NCBI RefSeq assembly: GCF_001510715.1
Contig: NZ_LMTJ01000001.1
Location: forward strand, 418,471 to 482,470
Reading direction: 5' to 3'
DNA from: Bacillus sp. FJAT-29814
GTDB lineage: Bacteria > Bacillota > Bacilli > Bacillales > Cytobacillaceae
Length of the DNA stretch: 64,000 nt
Below are positions 1-8,959 of this stretch, one piece after another; the stretch's first letter is position 1; every line of letters begins with the position of its first letter. Below the pieces are notes generated by a model. The model was given only the letters and a program-made list of their open reading frames with translations. It was not told the origin of the DNA and ran no database searches. Position numbers and translations under genes: made by a program.

Positions 1-660
1 AAAGCTACGGTTGAACTGCTAGAGCGACTTGGCTGCGATGTGGCATTTCCTGAAGGGCAAATATGCTGCGGCCAACCAGCCTATAATAGCGGTTATGTAA
101 ATGAATCAAAAGAGGCAATGAAAAGGATGATCGAGACATTTCAAGATGCAGAATACGTTGTATCTCCATCAGGATCATGTGCGTTTATGTTTAAGGAATA
201 TCCCCATATTTTTAAAGGCGACCCGGTATGGGAAACGAAAGCGAAAAAACTGGCTGACAAGACCTATGAACTTACTCAATTTATTGTTGATGTTCTGAAA
301 GTGGAGGATGTCGGTGCCAGATTTGAAGGAAATGTTACCTTTCATACCTCCTGCCACATGACAAGATTATTGGGGGTAAGAACGGCTTGGATGACTTTAT
401 TAAAAAACGTTAAGGGACTTACATTTACAGAGTTATCCGGAAAGGAACAATGCTGCGGTTTTGGGGGGACTTTCTCTGTCAAAATGTCAAAAATTTCAGA
501 ACAAATGGTAGAGGAGAAAGTATGTCATATAGAGGAAACAGGGGCGGATTATCTTATAGGAGCTGATAGTGGGTGCCTAATGAACATAGGCGGCAGGATT
601 GATAGAAAAGGTAATCCCATCAAGGTCCTGCACATTGCTGAGGTTTTAAATAGTCAATAA
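1..660 (+). CDS. lutA: LutA, L-lactate utilisation Fe-S subunit (5' end outside window)
   Basis: This is the C-terminal part of LutA, the cysteine-rich (CCG-domain) subunit of the LutABC complex that oxidises L-lactate to pyruvate. The frame is open from base 1, so the true start lies upstream; the GTG at position 40 is an internal valine codon. Two CCG motifs are visible, [11 protein letters not shown] near the start and [13 protein letters not shown] further on, typical of the cysteine-rich domains that bind Fe-S clusters in this family. The gene ends with TAA, and lutB follows after 36 bases, so the three genes form one operon. The promoter and any LutR/CcpA sites are outside the window. 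Confidence 0.95.
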   Translation, partial: KATVELLERLGCDVAFPEGQICCGQPAYNSGYVNESKEAMKRMIETFQDAEYVVSPSGSCAFMFKEYPHIFKGDPVWETKAKKLADKTYELTQFIVDVLKVEDVGARFEGNVTFHTSCHMTRLLGVRTAWMTLLKNVKGLTFTELSGKEQCCGFGGTFSVKMSKISEQMVEEKVCHIEETGADYLIGADSGCLMNIGGRIDRKGNPIKVLHIAEVLNSQ

Positions 661-696
661 TGGATGCTTGAAATAAATGGGAAATGGAGAAAAAAT

Positions 697-2121
697 ATGG
701 CAATAAAAATTGGAATTGACCCATTTATCGAACGTGTTGATAAAGGAATTCACAATAACTTTATGCGTGGTGCGGTAGCCGGTGCTCAGGATGGCATGGA
801 TATAAAAAGGCGTACTGCTACCGAAGAGCTTGAAAATTGGGAGGATTGGCGCTCGCATGGAGAGGAAATTCGTCAGCATGTTCTTGAACACTTGGATTAT
901 TATTTGGAGCAACTAAGTGAGAATATTGCCAAGAGGGGTGGGCATGTTTTTTTTGCCCAAACAAAGGATGAAGCAACCAGGTATATCTGTGACATTGTAA
1001 AACAGAAAAATGCCAAAAAAATAGTGAAGTCCAAATCAATGGTCACAGAGGAAATTAGCCTAAATGCTGCCTTAGAACATGAAGGCTGTGAAGTAATTGA
1101 AACCGATCTAGGGGAATACATTCTACAGGTTGATGACCATGATCCCCCCTCACATATCGTTGCCCCTGCTTTGCATAAAAATAAAGAGGAAATCCGGGAT
1201 GTTTTTAACAAAAAGCTTGGATATACAAAAACGTCCAAGCCGGAGGAGTTGGCGGGACATGCCCGTGAAATGCTACGCAAGGAATACTTAACAGCAGATA
1301 TAGGAATAACTGGCTGTAATTTTGCAGTTGCTGAAACTGGTTCGATTACTCTAGTGACAAATGAAGGGAATGCCGATTTAGTTACGGCATTGCCCAAAAC
1401 TCAAATAACAGTGATGGGAATGGAAAGAATTGTTCCGACGTTTGAAGAAATGGAAGTATTGGTATCACTATTAACAAGAAGCGCTGTAGGACAGAGATTA
1501 ACAAGTTATATTACCGTACTTACAGGACCAAGGGAAGAATTGGACGTAGACGGTCCAGAAGAGTTCCATCTTGTCATCTTAGATAATGAAAGGTCAAATA
1601 TTCTCGGTGGTGAGTTCCAGTCCATCCTGCAATGTATTCGCTGTGCGGCTTGTGTAAATGTCTGCCCGGTCTACCGTCACATCGGGGGCCATTCATATGG
1701 TTCGATCTATTCGGGGCCAATTGGGGCTGTACTATCCCCATTGCTTGGTGGGTATGATGAATTTAAAGAACTGCCATATGCTTCAACCCTTTGCGGTGCC
1801 TGCACAGAGGTATGCCCGGTGAAAATTCCATTGCATAACCTTATTCATAAACATCGTGAAAACATCGTTGAAAAAGAAGGGAAAGTACCACTTTCAGAAA
1901 AACTGGTGATGAAAGCGTTTGGCTTAGCTGCTGCTTCACCAACTTTATATAATATTGGTACTAAAATCGCCCCAACCGTAATGAGACCATTCACTGTTGC
2001 GGACAAAATCTCTAAAGGGCCTGGGCCATTAAAGGAATGGACAGAAAATCGCGAGTTCCCAGCGCCAAATAAAGAGAGATTCAGAGATTGGTTTAAAAAC
2101 CGTGAGAAGGGGGAGAAATAA
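697..2121 (+). CDS. lutB: LutB, iron-sulfur LUD-domain subunit of lactate utilisation complex
   Basis: The protein (474 aa) is LutB, which carries an LUD domain followed by a ferredoxin-like region with two [4Fe-4S] sites and a C-terminal extension. Cysteines are seen at about 313/316/319/323 ([12 protein letters not shown]) and 366/369/373 (CGACTEVCP). It acts with LutA and LutC in the cytoplasm to oxidise L-lactate so that lactate can serve as a carbon source. An in-frame ATG lies at 664, but the start at 697 is chosen because GGAGA sits just ahead of it and the resulting N-terminus ([10 protein letters not shown]) matches the family. Its stop is immediately followed by lutC. Confidence 0.96.
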   Translation: MAIKIGIDPFIERVDKGIHNNFMRGAVAGAQDGMDIKRRTATEELENWEDWRSHGEEIRQHVLEHLDYYLEQLSENIAKRGGHVFFAQTKDEATRYICDIVKQKNAKKIVKSKSMVTEEISLNAALEHEGCEVIETDLGEYILQVDDHDPPSHIVAPALHKNKEEIRDVFNKKLGYTKTSKPEELAGHAREMLRKEYLTADIGITGCNFAVAETGSITLVTNEGNADLVTALPKTQITVMGMERIVPTFEEMEVLVSLLTRSAVGQRLTSYITVLTGPREELDVDGPEEFHLVILDNERSNILGGEFQSILQCIRCAACVNVCPVYRHIGGHSYGSIYSGPIGAVLSPLLGGYDEFKELPYASTLCGACTEVCPVKIPLHNLIHKHRENIVEKEGKVPLSEKLVMKAFGLAAASPTLYNIGTKIAPTVMRPFTVADKISKGPGPLKEWTENREFPAPNKERFRDWFKNREKGEK

Positions 2122-2122
2122 T

Positions 2123-2842
2123 ATGACAGGGACTATTCAAAACCGTGATAAGTTCTTAAATCATATTGCCCGCCGGTTGGAGCGGGAACGGATTTCTGCC
2201 CCTTTAAAACGGCCAGAATGGAGATTTCGACCTCAGAATGAAGTGTTAAAACATGCTTCACAGGATGAGCTAGTAGAAGTTTTCAAGGAACAATGCCAGA
2301 AAACCCATACGAGCTTACTTGAAACGGATAGTCAAAACTTTCCTGCAACACTTAAGGAGGTTGTTGCAGGTTACGACGGGGGACCAATTGTTACATGGAA
2401 GGATGACCGTTTTTTAAAATGGGGGCTTGCTTCTACTTTTCATCAAGAATGGCCTAACCAAGGTATAGAATTTTTTGAATGGGATTATGCCAAAGGGATA
2501 GAAAACATCGCGATCACAGAAAAAGCAAATGTAGGGATTGTGATTAGTGAAATCACATTGGCTGAATCAGGTACAGTCGTTTTATTCAGTGATAAAAATA
2601 AGGGGAGGACCGTTAGCTTCCTGCCTCAGGCATTAATTGCTATTGTACCAAAGAGCACACTTGTACCAAGGATGACCCAAGCAGCCCAAAAAATGAGGAC
2701 AATTTACCACCAAGAAGGACATGTTTCTCCATGTATAAATTTTATCACCGGACCAAGCAATTCAGCAGATATTGAGCTAAATCTTGTCGTCGGTGTTCAT
2801 GGGCCAGTAAAAACAACATATATCTTAATTACTAATCTTTAA
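2123..2842 (+). CDS. lutC: LutC, LUD-domain subunit of lactate utilisation complex
   Basis: LutC (239 aa) is an LUD-domain protein, third subunit of the L-lactate oxidation complex. Its length fits the family (about 240 aa). The start at 2123 follows AAGGGGGAG at good spacing and gives MTGTIQNRDKFL, as expected; a longer frame opening at 2102 overlaps lutB and lacks a ribosome site. The ATG begins one base after the lutB stop codon, which suggests translational coupling. Conserved LUD features include VGIVISEITLAESGT and the C-terminal GPSNSADIE and VGVHGP segments. Confidence 0.95.
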   Translation: MTGTIQNRDKFLNHIARRLERERISAPLKRPEWRFRPQNEVLKHASQDELVEVFKEQCQKTHTSLLETDSQNFPATLKEVVAGYDGGPIVTWKDDRFLKWGLASTFHQEWPNQGIEFFEWDYAKGIENIAITEKANVGIVISEITLAESGTVVLFSDKNKGRTVSFLPQALIAIVPKSTLVPRMTQAAQKMRTIYHQEGHVSPCINFITGPSNSADIELNLVVGVHGPVKTTYILITNL

Positions 2843-2883
2843 TAATATGATCCATAAAGGCAAGTATGAGAGGAGATTCATCC

Positions 2884-3933
2884 ATGGAAATTGTTAACCC
2901 ATTCATTGATCATGAGCATATAAATTGGGAACGTTTAGAAGTATTAATTCGTGAAACCATTCCGAATGTCCCGGATGATGAGGTGAGGATTACGAAATTT
3001 TCAGAAGGGTATTCCAATCATACGTATCTACTATCTTTTGGAACATGGGAAACAGTGTTAAGGAGACCTCCATTTGGTGAAATCCCCGCAAAAGCTCATG
3101 ATATAAAACGCGAATATTCAATTCTATTAAAACTGCATGAAGTCTATTCCCTTGCGCCGAAACCATATTTATATAGTAACGAACCAATGATTATGGGGAG
3201 AGATTTTTATTTAATGGAAAAAAAACAAGGGGTTGTGATAAACAATGTTATACCTGAAGCATATGGACCTACCGAGCAGGTAGGTCCGGCCATTTCAAAA
3301 TCTATAATTAAAAGCTTAGTGGAACTTCAACAGGTAGAGTACAAAAATGCGAAATTAATGGATATTGGAAGACCTGAAGGGTATTTGGAGAGGCAGGTTC
3401 ATAGCTGGATCAAACGTTACACATTGGCAAAAACGAATGATGTTAGTGGGATAGAAAAGTTGGAAGCATGGTTAATACAAAACATCCCAGTAACGTTAGA
3501 GACTACGATTGTTCATAACGATTTTAAGTTAAATAATCTTGTCCTAGATCCATATGAGCCTGGAGTGGTAAAAGGTGTCCTCGACTGGGAAATGGCAACC
3601 ATAGGCGATCCAATGACAGATATCGGTGCAGTTCTCGCGTATTGGGGGGAAGAAGGTGATCCCGACATCGGCATATCGGTAGTGACAAACCAACCTGGTT
3701 TTTTTACAAGACGTGAAATGGCAGAACACTATGCTCAAGTAAGCGGTCGTGACATCTCAAATATTAACTTTTATGTCACATTTGGTTTTTATAAACTTGC
3801 TGTTATATTGCAGCAACTGTATTTTCGGTGGAAAAATGGTGACACGGATGATAATCGGTTTGCAAATTTAACCCTTCCGATTTCTAACTTATTTTATATG
3901 GCAAGTTTAACAAAGGGAAACCAGATTCTATAG
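2884..3933 (+). CDS. APH-family phosphotransferase (ACAD10/ACAD11 kinase-like)
   Basis: This 349-aa protein belongs to the choline/aminoglycoside kinase fold family. The catalytic-loop motif HNDFKLNNL starts at H211, with D213 the probable catalytic base, and the metal-binding DWE is at about 234 (GVLDWEMATIGDP). The sequence most resembles the stand-alone kinase related to the ACAD10/11 N-terminal domain, which phosphorylates 4-hydroxyacyl-CoAs, rather than antibiotic-resistance kinases; the substrate is an inference. ATG 2884 is chosen over an in-frame ATG at 2866 because GAGGAG at 2869 is well spaced for it. It lies 41 bp after lutC and may be read from the same transcript. A terminator follows. 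Confidence 0.85.
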   Translation: MEIVNPFIDHEHINWERLEVLIRETIPNVPDDEVRITKFSEGYSNHTYLLSFGTWETVLRRPPFGEIPAKAHDIKREYSILLKLHEVYSLAPKPYLYSNEPMIMGRDFYLMEKKQGVVINNVIPEAYGPTEQVGPAISKSIIKSLVELQQVEYKNAKLMDIGRPEGYLERQVHSWIKRYTLAKTNDVSGIEKLEAWLIQNIPVTLETTIVHNDFKLNNLVLDPYEPGVVKGVLDWEMATIGDPMTDIGAVLAYWGEEGDPDIGISVVTNQPGFFTRREMAEHYAQVSGRDISNINFYVTFGFYKLAVILQQLYFRWKNGDTDDNRFANLTLPISNLFYMASLTKGNQIL

Positions 3934-3998
3934 AAAATTATATCACTCAAATGATTTGAAAATTTATTAATCTCTCTGTTAAATTACACCAATAATAA

Positions 3999-4027
3999 AC
4001 CTGGCTCAATTCCTGAGCCAGGTCTTT
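3999..4027. terminator. Bidirectional terminator between convergent genes
   Basis: The 10-bp stem ACCTGGCTCA / TGAGCCAGGT with a five-base loop is followed by CTTTT on the plus strand and preceded by A-rich sequence that gives U residues on the minus strand. It sits between the phosphotransferase gene and the convergent LysM/GH18 gene. Confidence 0.85.
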
Positions 4028-4035
4028 TGCGGCAT

Positions 4036-7000
4036 TTATGCAGTGGGAGCAGAGATTTTTAAAGCTTGTCCCACATAAATCATATCTGTTGTCAATCCGT
4101 TGAGTTCTTTTATGGCCGTAAGAGTCGTGTTATACCGCTTTGCAATGGCGGATAAAGAATCACCAGATACCACTTTATACGTGATGAAAGTTAAACTTGT
4201 CGGGGTATTGGTGGCTGTCGTGATTCTTAAGGTCTGACCTACATAGATGGTATCACTGCTTAAATGGTTTTCTTCTTTTATGGCAGCTACGGTTGTGCTA
4301 TACCTATTGGCAATCAACGATAACGAATCTCCCGTAGTCACGGTATAGGTGATGGTGGTAGTGGAGACGGCCGGTGCCGTACTAGTTGCGGTTGCAACAG
4401 GCATTTTTAAAGTCTGACCAATATAAAGATTATCTGAAGTCAAATTGTTGATTTCTTTTATTTTACTAACGGTCGTATCGTAGCGGGAAGCAAGTGTGTA
4501 TAAAGTATCACCAGAAACAACCGTATACGTAGGGTAGCTAGGAGCAGTTGTTGCCCGTTCTGCTTCTTCTGTTTGAGGAACCTGTGCGACAGCCACTGTA
4601 GTTGGCAGGGTAGTGGCATAGCTGTTCCAAACCTCTTTGTTTTCTTGGCCGATACTCCAGTTCCCGACTCCGCGCAGATTATATTTACCCACCAACAAAA
4701 GCTTCTGCCGAAGGGATTCCTCATTTTCGTACCAGATCGTATAGGTTCCGGCTCCCAGAGTTGTTCCGCTTATAACAGGTTTTGGGTCTCCTTCTTTAAT
4801 GGTTATGACCGCTTTTGGCGTTTTGCTTACTTCATCAAAAATAACACTTCCATTATATTGCTTAATTAATTGCTCCACCTGCGAGTTTGATATTCCAAAC
4901 CCTCCATAAGTTTGGCCCTGAATCCAATAGCGTCCATAATGGGCAATCCCTAGAACAATTTTATCAGCTGCCACCTTTTGGCTAAGAGCATATTGGACGG
5001 ACCTTTCGACCCAAGGTTGACTTGCAACAGAGCCTGCTTCTCCTCCAGGAAAACTCTCGTCATAGCTCATGATCATTAAATAATCGGCATACTTTGCTAA
5101 GCTATTATAATCATACGAGCCGTGCCAGCCTGTAGTCCAACCATTAGGATTGGCCGCAACCGCAACAGACACTTCCTTCCACGCGGGAATCTTTTCCCGC
5201 AATAACCGAACAAAATCGGTATAGTTGGCCCGATCCACTTCCGTTACATTTTCAATATCCACATTGACGCCGTCCAAATTATAGCGGGCCACCGCATCCG
5301 CAATTTGCTGTGCGGCTAATTCTTTATTGGCAAGCAATGCACGTCCGAGACCACGATCCCAATGGTTGCTTAAAAATGGGACCACACGTATCCCTTGTAC
5401 ATGCATCGCTGCAATAAAGGCCGGATCCAAGTTATACGTCAGCTTCAATGTACCGTTGGGATTGATGTCAAAGTAACTTGGCGACACGGTGTTGACGGAG
5501 CTGGCAGTTTGATTCACCATTGACACGTAATCTTGCGTATTGCCAAAATATATATAACCCAGGTTGACCACTTCAGATGCTGTTACAGGCAAGCGCAAAA
5601 GCTGATTGGGCACAATGGTATTATTGGCAAGCTGATTCAGCGCCATTAATGCTTCTACAGTCGTATTGTACCGTTTGGCAATAGTGTACAGGGTTTCACC
5701 TGCAGCCGTCGTATGAGTGTAAAGATTAATAGTAGCTTTATTACTGATATTACCGGCTGAGTCCGTTTGAATAACGGAGGCTGTTTTTGCACCGGTCATA
5801 TCGGCTCTATCAAGATATAATTTGATCGTATAAAAACCCTTTGCATCCGCTGTGGTCGTCGTGCTGTCCAAATCTTTTCCATCACCATTTAGTATGTCTG
5901 CCTGAACGACAGAATAGGGTTCGGCAGTTCCAAGTATGGTAAAGATCGGTCGCTGGTTTTCATATCCAAAGCCGTTTTTGGACACAACCGGGTCTTCAAC
6001 CAATGTGTCTTTTTCAATAGTATGTGCCCGAACTATGCTGGTATTTCCTGCTTTGTCGGTTTGCATGATTTCAACTGTCAATCGTCCGTCTTTTAATCCT
6101 GCCAAATCAAGGTTTACATTAAAACCCCCGTTCGCAATCAGTGCCGATTTGGTAATATTTGTTGTCCCATCACTGACAGTAATCCTGACTTGTCCACCTT
6201 CTTCCACCGAGGTTCCGCTAACACTGTATTGTTTTTGATTTAAGCTATTTACATAGGGAGCCATGGTGGTGTTTGGTACTTCAGGTGCCGTTGTGTCTTT
6301 TGAAATGGTTAGCGGCTCAAGCTGTCTCTTGTTTCCCGCAGCATCGACAGCAAGAACGGATACGGTTATATTCCCATCCTTCAGGCTGCTCATATCGACC
6401 GGAATGTTAAAGCTTCCTCTTGAATTAGTGCTGATGGTTTTGACTAACCGGGTGGTGTCATCAGTTATTGTTATCTCCAGTGCAATTAGCGGTTCAGCCG
6501 TGCCGCTTAGTTTATAAGCGATTGCGTTTCCGCTAAAAATCGTCGGCAACGGATCAAACTGAACATCTGATGGACCTGCTGTATCTTTATTCAAGGTTTT
6601 CACAGTAACGGGACTAACATTTCCGGCTTGGTCGATTTGTTTGATTTCAAAAAGGACATCCCCATCATTTAAGCTGGTTAGATCTGTGGGAATACTGTAT
6701 CTACCAGTTTTATCCACTTGTCCGGTTGTTTCTATCGCTTTGCCTACAGCATCAGATGCTTTGATGATGATCTGTGCATCGGGCTCGCCAGACCCGTTTA
6801 ATAAAAATGAACTCTGATTTTCCTGATTGATAAAATTGTTATTATTTAAAACGGGTACTAGGGGAGCGCCTGTATCTTTGATAATCTTGATGCTTGCGGC
6901 GGGACTCTTGATGCCTGATGGGCTTGTTTGAATGGCCGAGACTGTTAGTGGAACATCGATTAGGGCACTTACATCCATAGTCGCAAAGAATTCTCCATTG

Positions 7001-8751
7001 GAATTGGCCACGGCCGATGCTGTGATACTTTTGCCCGATGTTCCATCATTGATCGCTATATCCACTCTCGATCCCGGACGGGCCGTCCCGAATATGACAT
7101 AGTTTTTAGCCGATTGACTGTTTATCATCTTTGTATTTTCAATCAGCGGCGGATTCAGGCTGGTTTCTTTGGTAATCGTAGTTTGCCTGATGGTGCTAAT
7201 GTTTCCCGCTGGATCTGTGGCACGCGAAATGATGGTCAATAGCCCATCATTTAAAGAGATTAAATCGGCATTCGTACGGAATTCTCCAATTTCATTAGCA
7301 GTTGCTTTCGTGGATAAGGCTGGATGGACACCGTCTGAAACAGAGATTTCCACAACAGATCCAGGATCAGCCAATCCGAAAAGGGTATAATTTTTCACAT
7401 TCTCGATGGTCACCTTCACGCTATGATCGAGAACAGGTTCATTGACAACCGTATCTTTCGTTACGATTAATCGGCTTTCAGGACTTTTGTTTCCTGTAAG
7501 GTCCGCTGCCACTGCTGTGAATGTAATAGTTCCGTCCGGTGATTTGGAAATATCCACATTTGTTTGGAATCTTCCGCTGGCATCTGCTATTGTTTGAATT
7601 ATTTTTGGTGCATTCATTCCGTCAGATACCGTTATAGTGACGGTTGCGTTTGCTTCTGTTGAACCGGAAATGGATACACTTGCTTGATTGGTAGCCGTAA
7701 TGGTGCTAATTGGGTTTAATAATGGAGCCGCCGGAGCGATAGTATCAGCTGCCACAGAGCTGCCGGTCGGGATTGACAGTTTTTGTCCAACATAAATCGC
7801 ATCGCCCATTAAATGATTGACAGCCTTTATTTGATCTACGGTTGTGTTAAACCGTTTTGCGATTAAGTACAAGGAATCGCCTGATACAACGGTGTAGCTT
7901 GTGACGGTTTCCGGAGAAGGGGCCGGCTGTACTGGCTCCGGAATCTGAATAGGTTGAGTTTGCGGCACAAGTAAGATTTGTCCGACAAAAAGATTATTAG
8001 AAGTTAAGTTGTTAAGATTTTTTATGGCATCCACCGTAGTGGCAAATTTTGGGGCTATTCCATATAAGGTATCACCCGGAGCTACTTTATAAGTAGTAGT
8101 GGCAGTTTCCACAGTCGGAGCTGGAGCCGGCGTCGGTGTAACCACAGGTTGAATCACAACTGTTGCTGTCTCTCCGGTCCAAGGAATTTTTATTTTTTGC
8201 CCAATGGAAAGGACATCGCTCGATAGCTGATTGTAGGAGCGAATGCTATCCACAGTCGTGGAAAACTTCCTGGCAATCTGGTACAGCGTGTCACCAGCCA
8301 CGACTGTATACGTAGAATAGGGCAGATTTAATGACTGTCCTACATAAATAGTGTCCGACGTCAACTTGTTTACGGTTTTTATATCCGACACTGTCACATT
8401 AAACTTTTTTGCAATACCGAATAAACTATCACCGGCCTGCACTTTATAAATATCGTATTGTCCTGATTGCTGTAATTGGCCGGCAGTTGTCATTTTCGCG
8501 CCAGCTTTTATAACGCTTGGACCGAAATAAATAGTTGTCATTAAAACTGATCCAACCATCACCTTGGCAGCTGTAATATGTATATATGGGAATTTGTTCC
8601 TAATTAATTCATGGATTTGTACCTGAATAGTTGCTTTGCTGAAAGAGGAGGGTCTCAGCTCACTAGCAAACTCCTCCAAATGTGGATCAAGGTGAACCAC
8701 CAATGTAAATCCGCTACGATCTGGGATTAATTCATATTGTCTTATGTCCAC
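4036..8751 (-). CDS. Giant LysM / Ig-like repeat / GH18 cell-wall hydrolase
   Basis: This 1571-aa protein is mosaic. Residues 1-80 form a module shared with the divergent neighbour at 8960 and replace a classical signal peptide. Four LysM repeats follow (about 95-335), then seven Ig-like repeats of about 95 aa (about 340-1025) marked by AGN(I/T/V)S and KDT junctions. A fifth LysM precedes a GH18 domain (about 1075-1415), and three LysM repeats end the protein. The GH18 motif reads DGVNVDIE near residue 1160, with the catalytic Glu present and Asn at the variable D/N position, as in YaaH/SleL-type enzymes. It probably cleaves N-acetylglucosaminyl bonds in spore cortex or wall peptidoglycan. 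The Ig-like array between binding and catalytic parts may act as a stalk. The substrate is inferred from the family. Confidence 0.88.
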   Translation of the reverse strand: MDIRQYELIPDRSGFTLVVHLDPHLEEFASELRPSSFSKATIQVQIHELIRNKFPYIHITAAKVMVGSVLMTTIYFGPSVIKAGAKMTTAGQLQQSGQYDIYKVQAGDSLFGIAKKFNVTVSDIKTVNKLTSDTIYVGQSLNLPYSTYTVVAGDTLYQIARKFSTTVDSIRSYNQLSSDVLSIGQKIKIPWTGETATVVIQPVVTPTPAPAPTVETATTTYKVAPGDTLYGIAPKFATTVDAIKNLNNLTSNNLFVGQILLVPQTQPIQIPEPVQPAPSPETVTSYTVVSGDSLYLIAKRFNTTVDQIKAVNHLMGDAIYVGQKLSIPTGSSVAADTIAPAAPLLNPISTITATNQASVSISGSTEANATVTITVSDGMNAPKIIQTIADASGRFQTNVDISKSPDGTITFTAVAADLTGNKSPESRLIVTKDTVVNEPVLDHSVKVTIENVKNYTLFGLADPGSVVEISVSDGVHPALSTKATANEIGEFRTNADLISLNDGLLTIISRATDPAGNISTIRQTTITKETSLNPPLIENTKMINSQSAKNYVIFGTARPGSRVDIAINDGTSGKSITASAVANSNGEFFATMDVSALIDVPLTVSAIQTSPSGIKSPAASIKIIKDTGAPLVPVLNNNNFINQENQSSFLLNGSGEPDAQIIIKASDAVGKAIETTGQVDKTGRYSIPTDLTSLNDGDVLFEIKQIDQAGNVSPVTVKTLNKDTAGPSDVQFDPLPTIFSGNAIAYKLSGTAEPLIALEITITDDTTRLVKTISTNSRGSFNIPVDMSSLKDGNITVSVLAVDAAGNKRQLEPLTISKDTTAPEVPNTTMAPYVNSLNQKQYSVSGTSVEEGGQVRITVSDGTTNITKSALIANGGFNVNLDLAGLKDGRLTVEIMQTDKAGNTSIVRAHTIEKDTLVEDPVVSKNGFGYENQRPIFTILGTAEPYSVVQADILNGDGKDLDSTTTTADAKGFYTIKLYLDRADMTGAKTASVIQTDSAGNISNKATINLYTHTTAAGETLYTIAKRYNTTVEALMALNQLANNTIVPNQLLRLPVTASEVVNLGYIYFGNTQDYVSMVNQTASSVNTVSPSYFDINPNGTLKLTYNLDPAFIAAMHVQGIRVVPFLSNHWDRGLGRALLANKELAAQQIADAVARYNLDGVNVDIENVTEVDRANYTDFVRLLREKIPAWKEVSVAVAANPNGWTTGWHGSYDYNSLAKYADYLMIMSYDESFPGGEAGSVASQPWVERSVQYALSQKVAADKIVLGIAHYGRYWIQGQTYGGFGISNSQVEQLIKQYNGSVIFDEVSKTPKAVITIKEGDPKPVISGTTLGAGTYTIWYENEESLRQKLLLVGKYNLRGVGNWSIGQENKEVWNSYATTLPTTVAVAQVPQTEEAERATTAPSYPTYTVVSGDTLYTLASRYDTTVSKIKEINNLTSDNLYIGQTLKMPVATATSTAPAVSTTTITYTVTTGDSLSLIANRYSTTVAAIKEENHLSSDTIYVGQTLRITTATNTPTSLTFITYKVVSGDSLSAIAKRYNTTLTAIKELNGLTTDMIYVGQALKISAPTA

Positions 8752-8959
8752 AAAACCACCTCAAATTTGTAAATTCCTTTGCTATTATTTCTTGAAAAAA
8801 TTTATTCATTCAGAAGACGAAATATAATGGCACTATTGAGCCTTTAGACCTATGAATTCGATTGGTAATATGCGGTAAAAAACTCTTTAAGGTTGTAATC
8901 GGATTTTTTTCGAGAAGAATATACAAAAACTTTTTAAGAGGCGAAGGAGAAGGCTATAC
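8752..8959. promoter_or_regulatory. Divergent promoter region of two LysM cell-wall hydrolases
   Basis: These 208 AT-rich bases separate the start codons of two divergent wall enzymes that share an N-terminal module. Both must be transcribed from here. No confident -35/-10 pair could be chosen. AGGCGAAGGAGAAGG at 8939-8953 provides the ribosome site of the plus-strand gene and GAGGTGG that of the minus-strand gene. Confidence 0.6.

Noticed and set aside
900..1397. 165-aa frame antisense to lutB
   Set aside because: Shadow of a well-conserved coding gene; codon pattern follows lutB.
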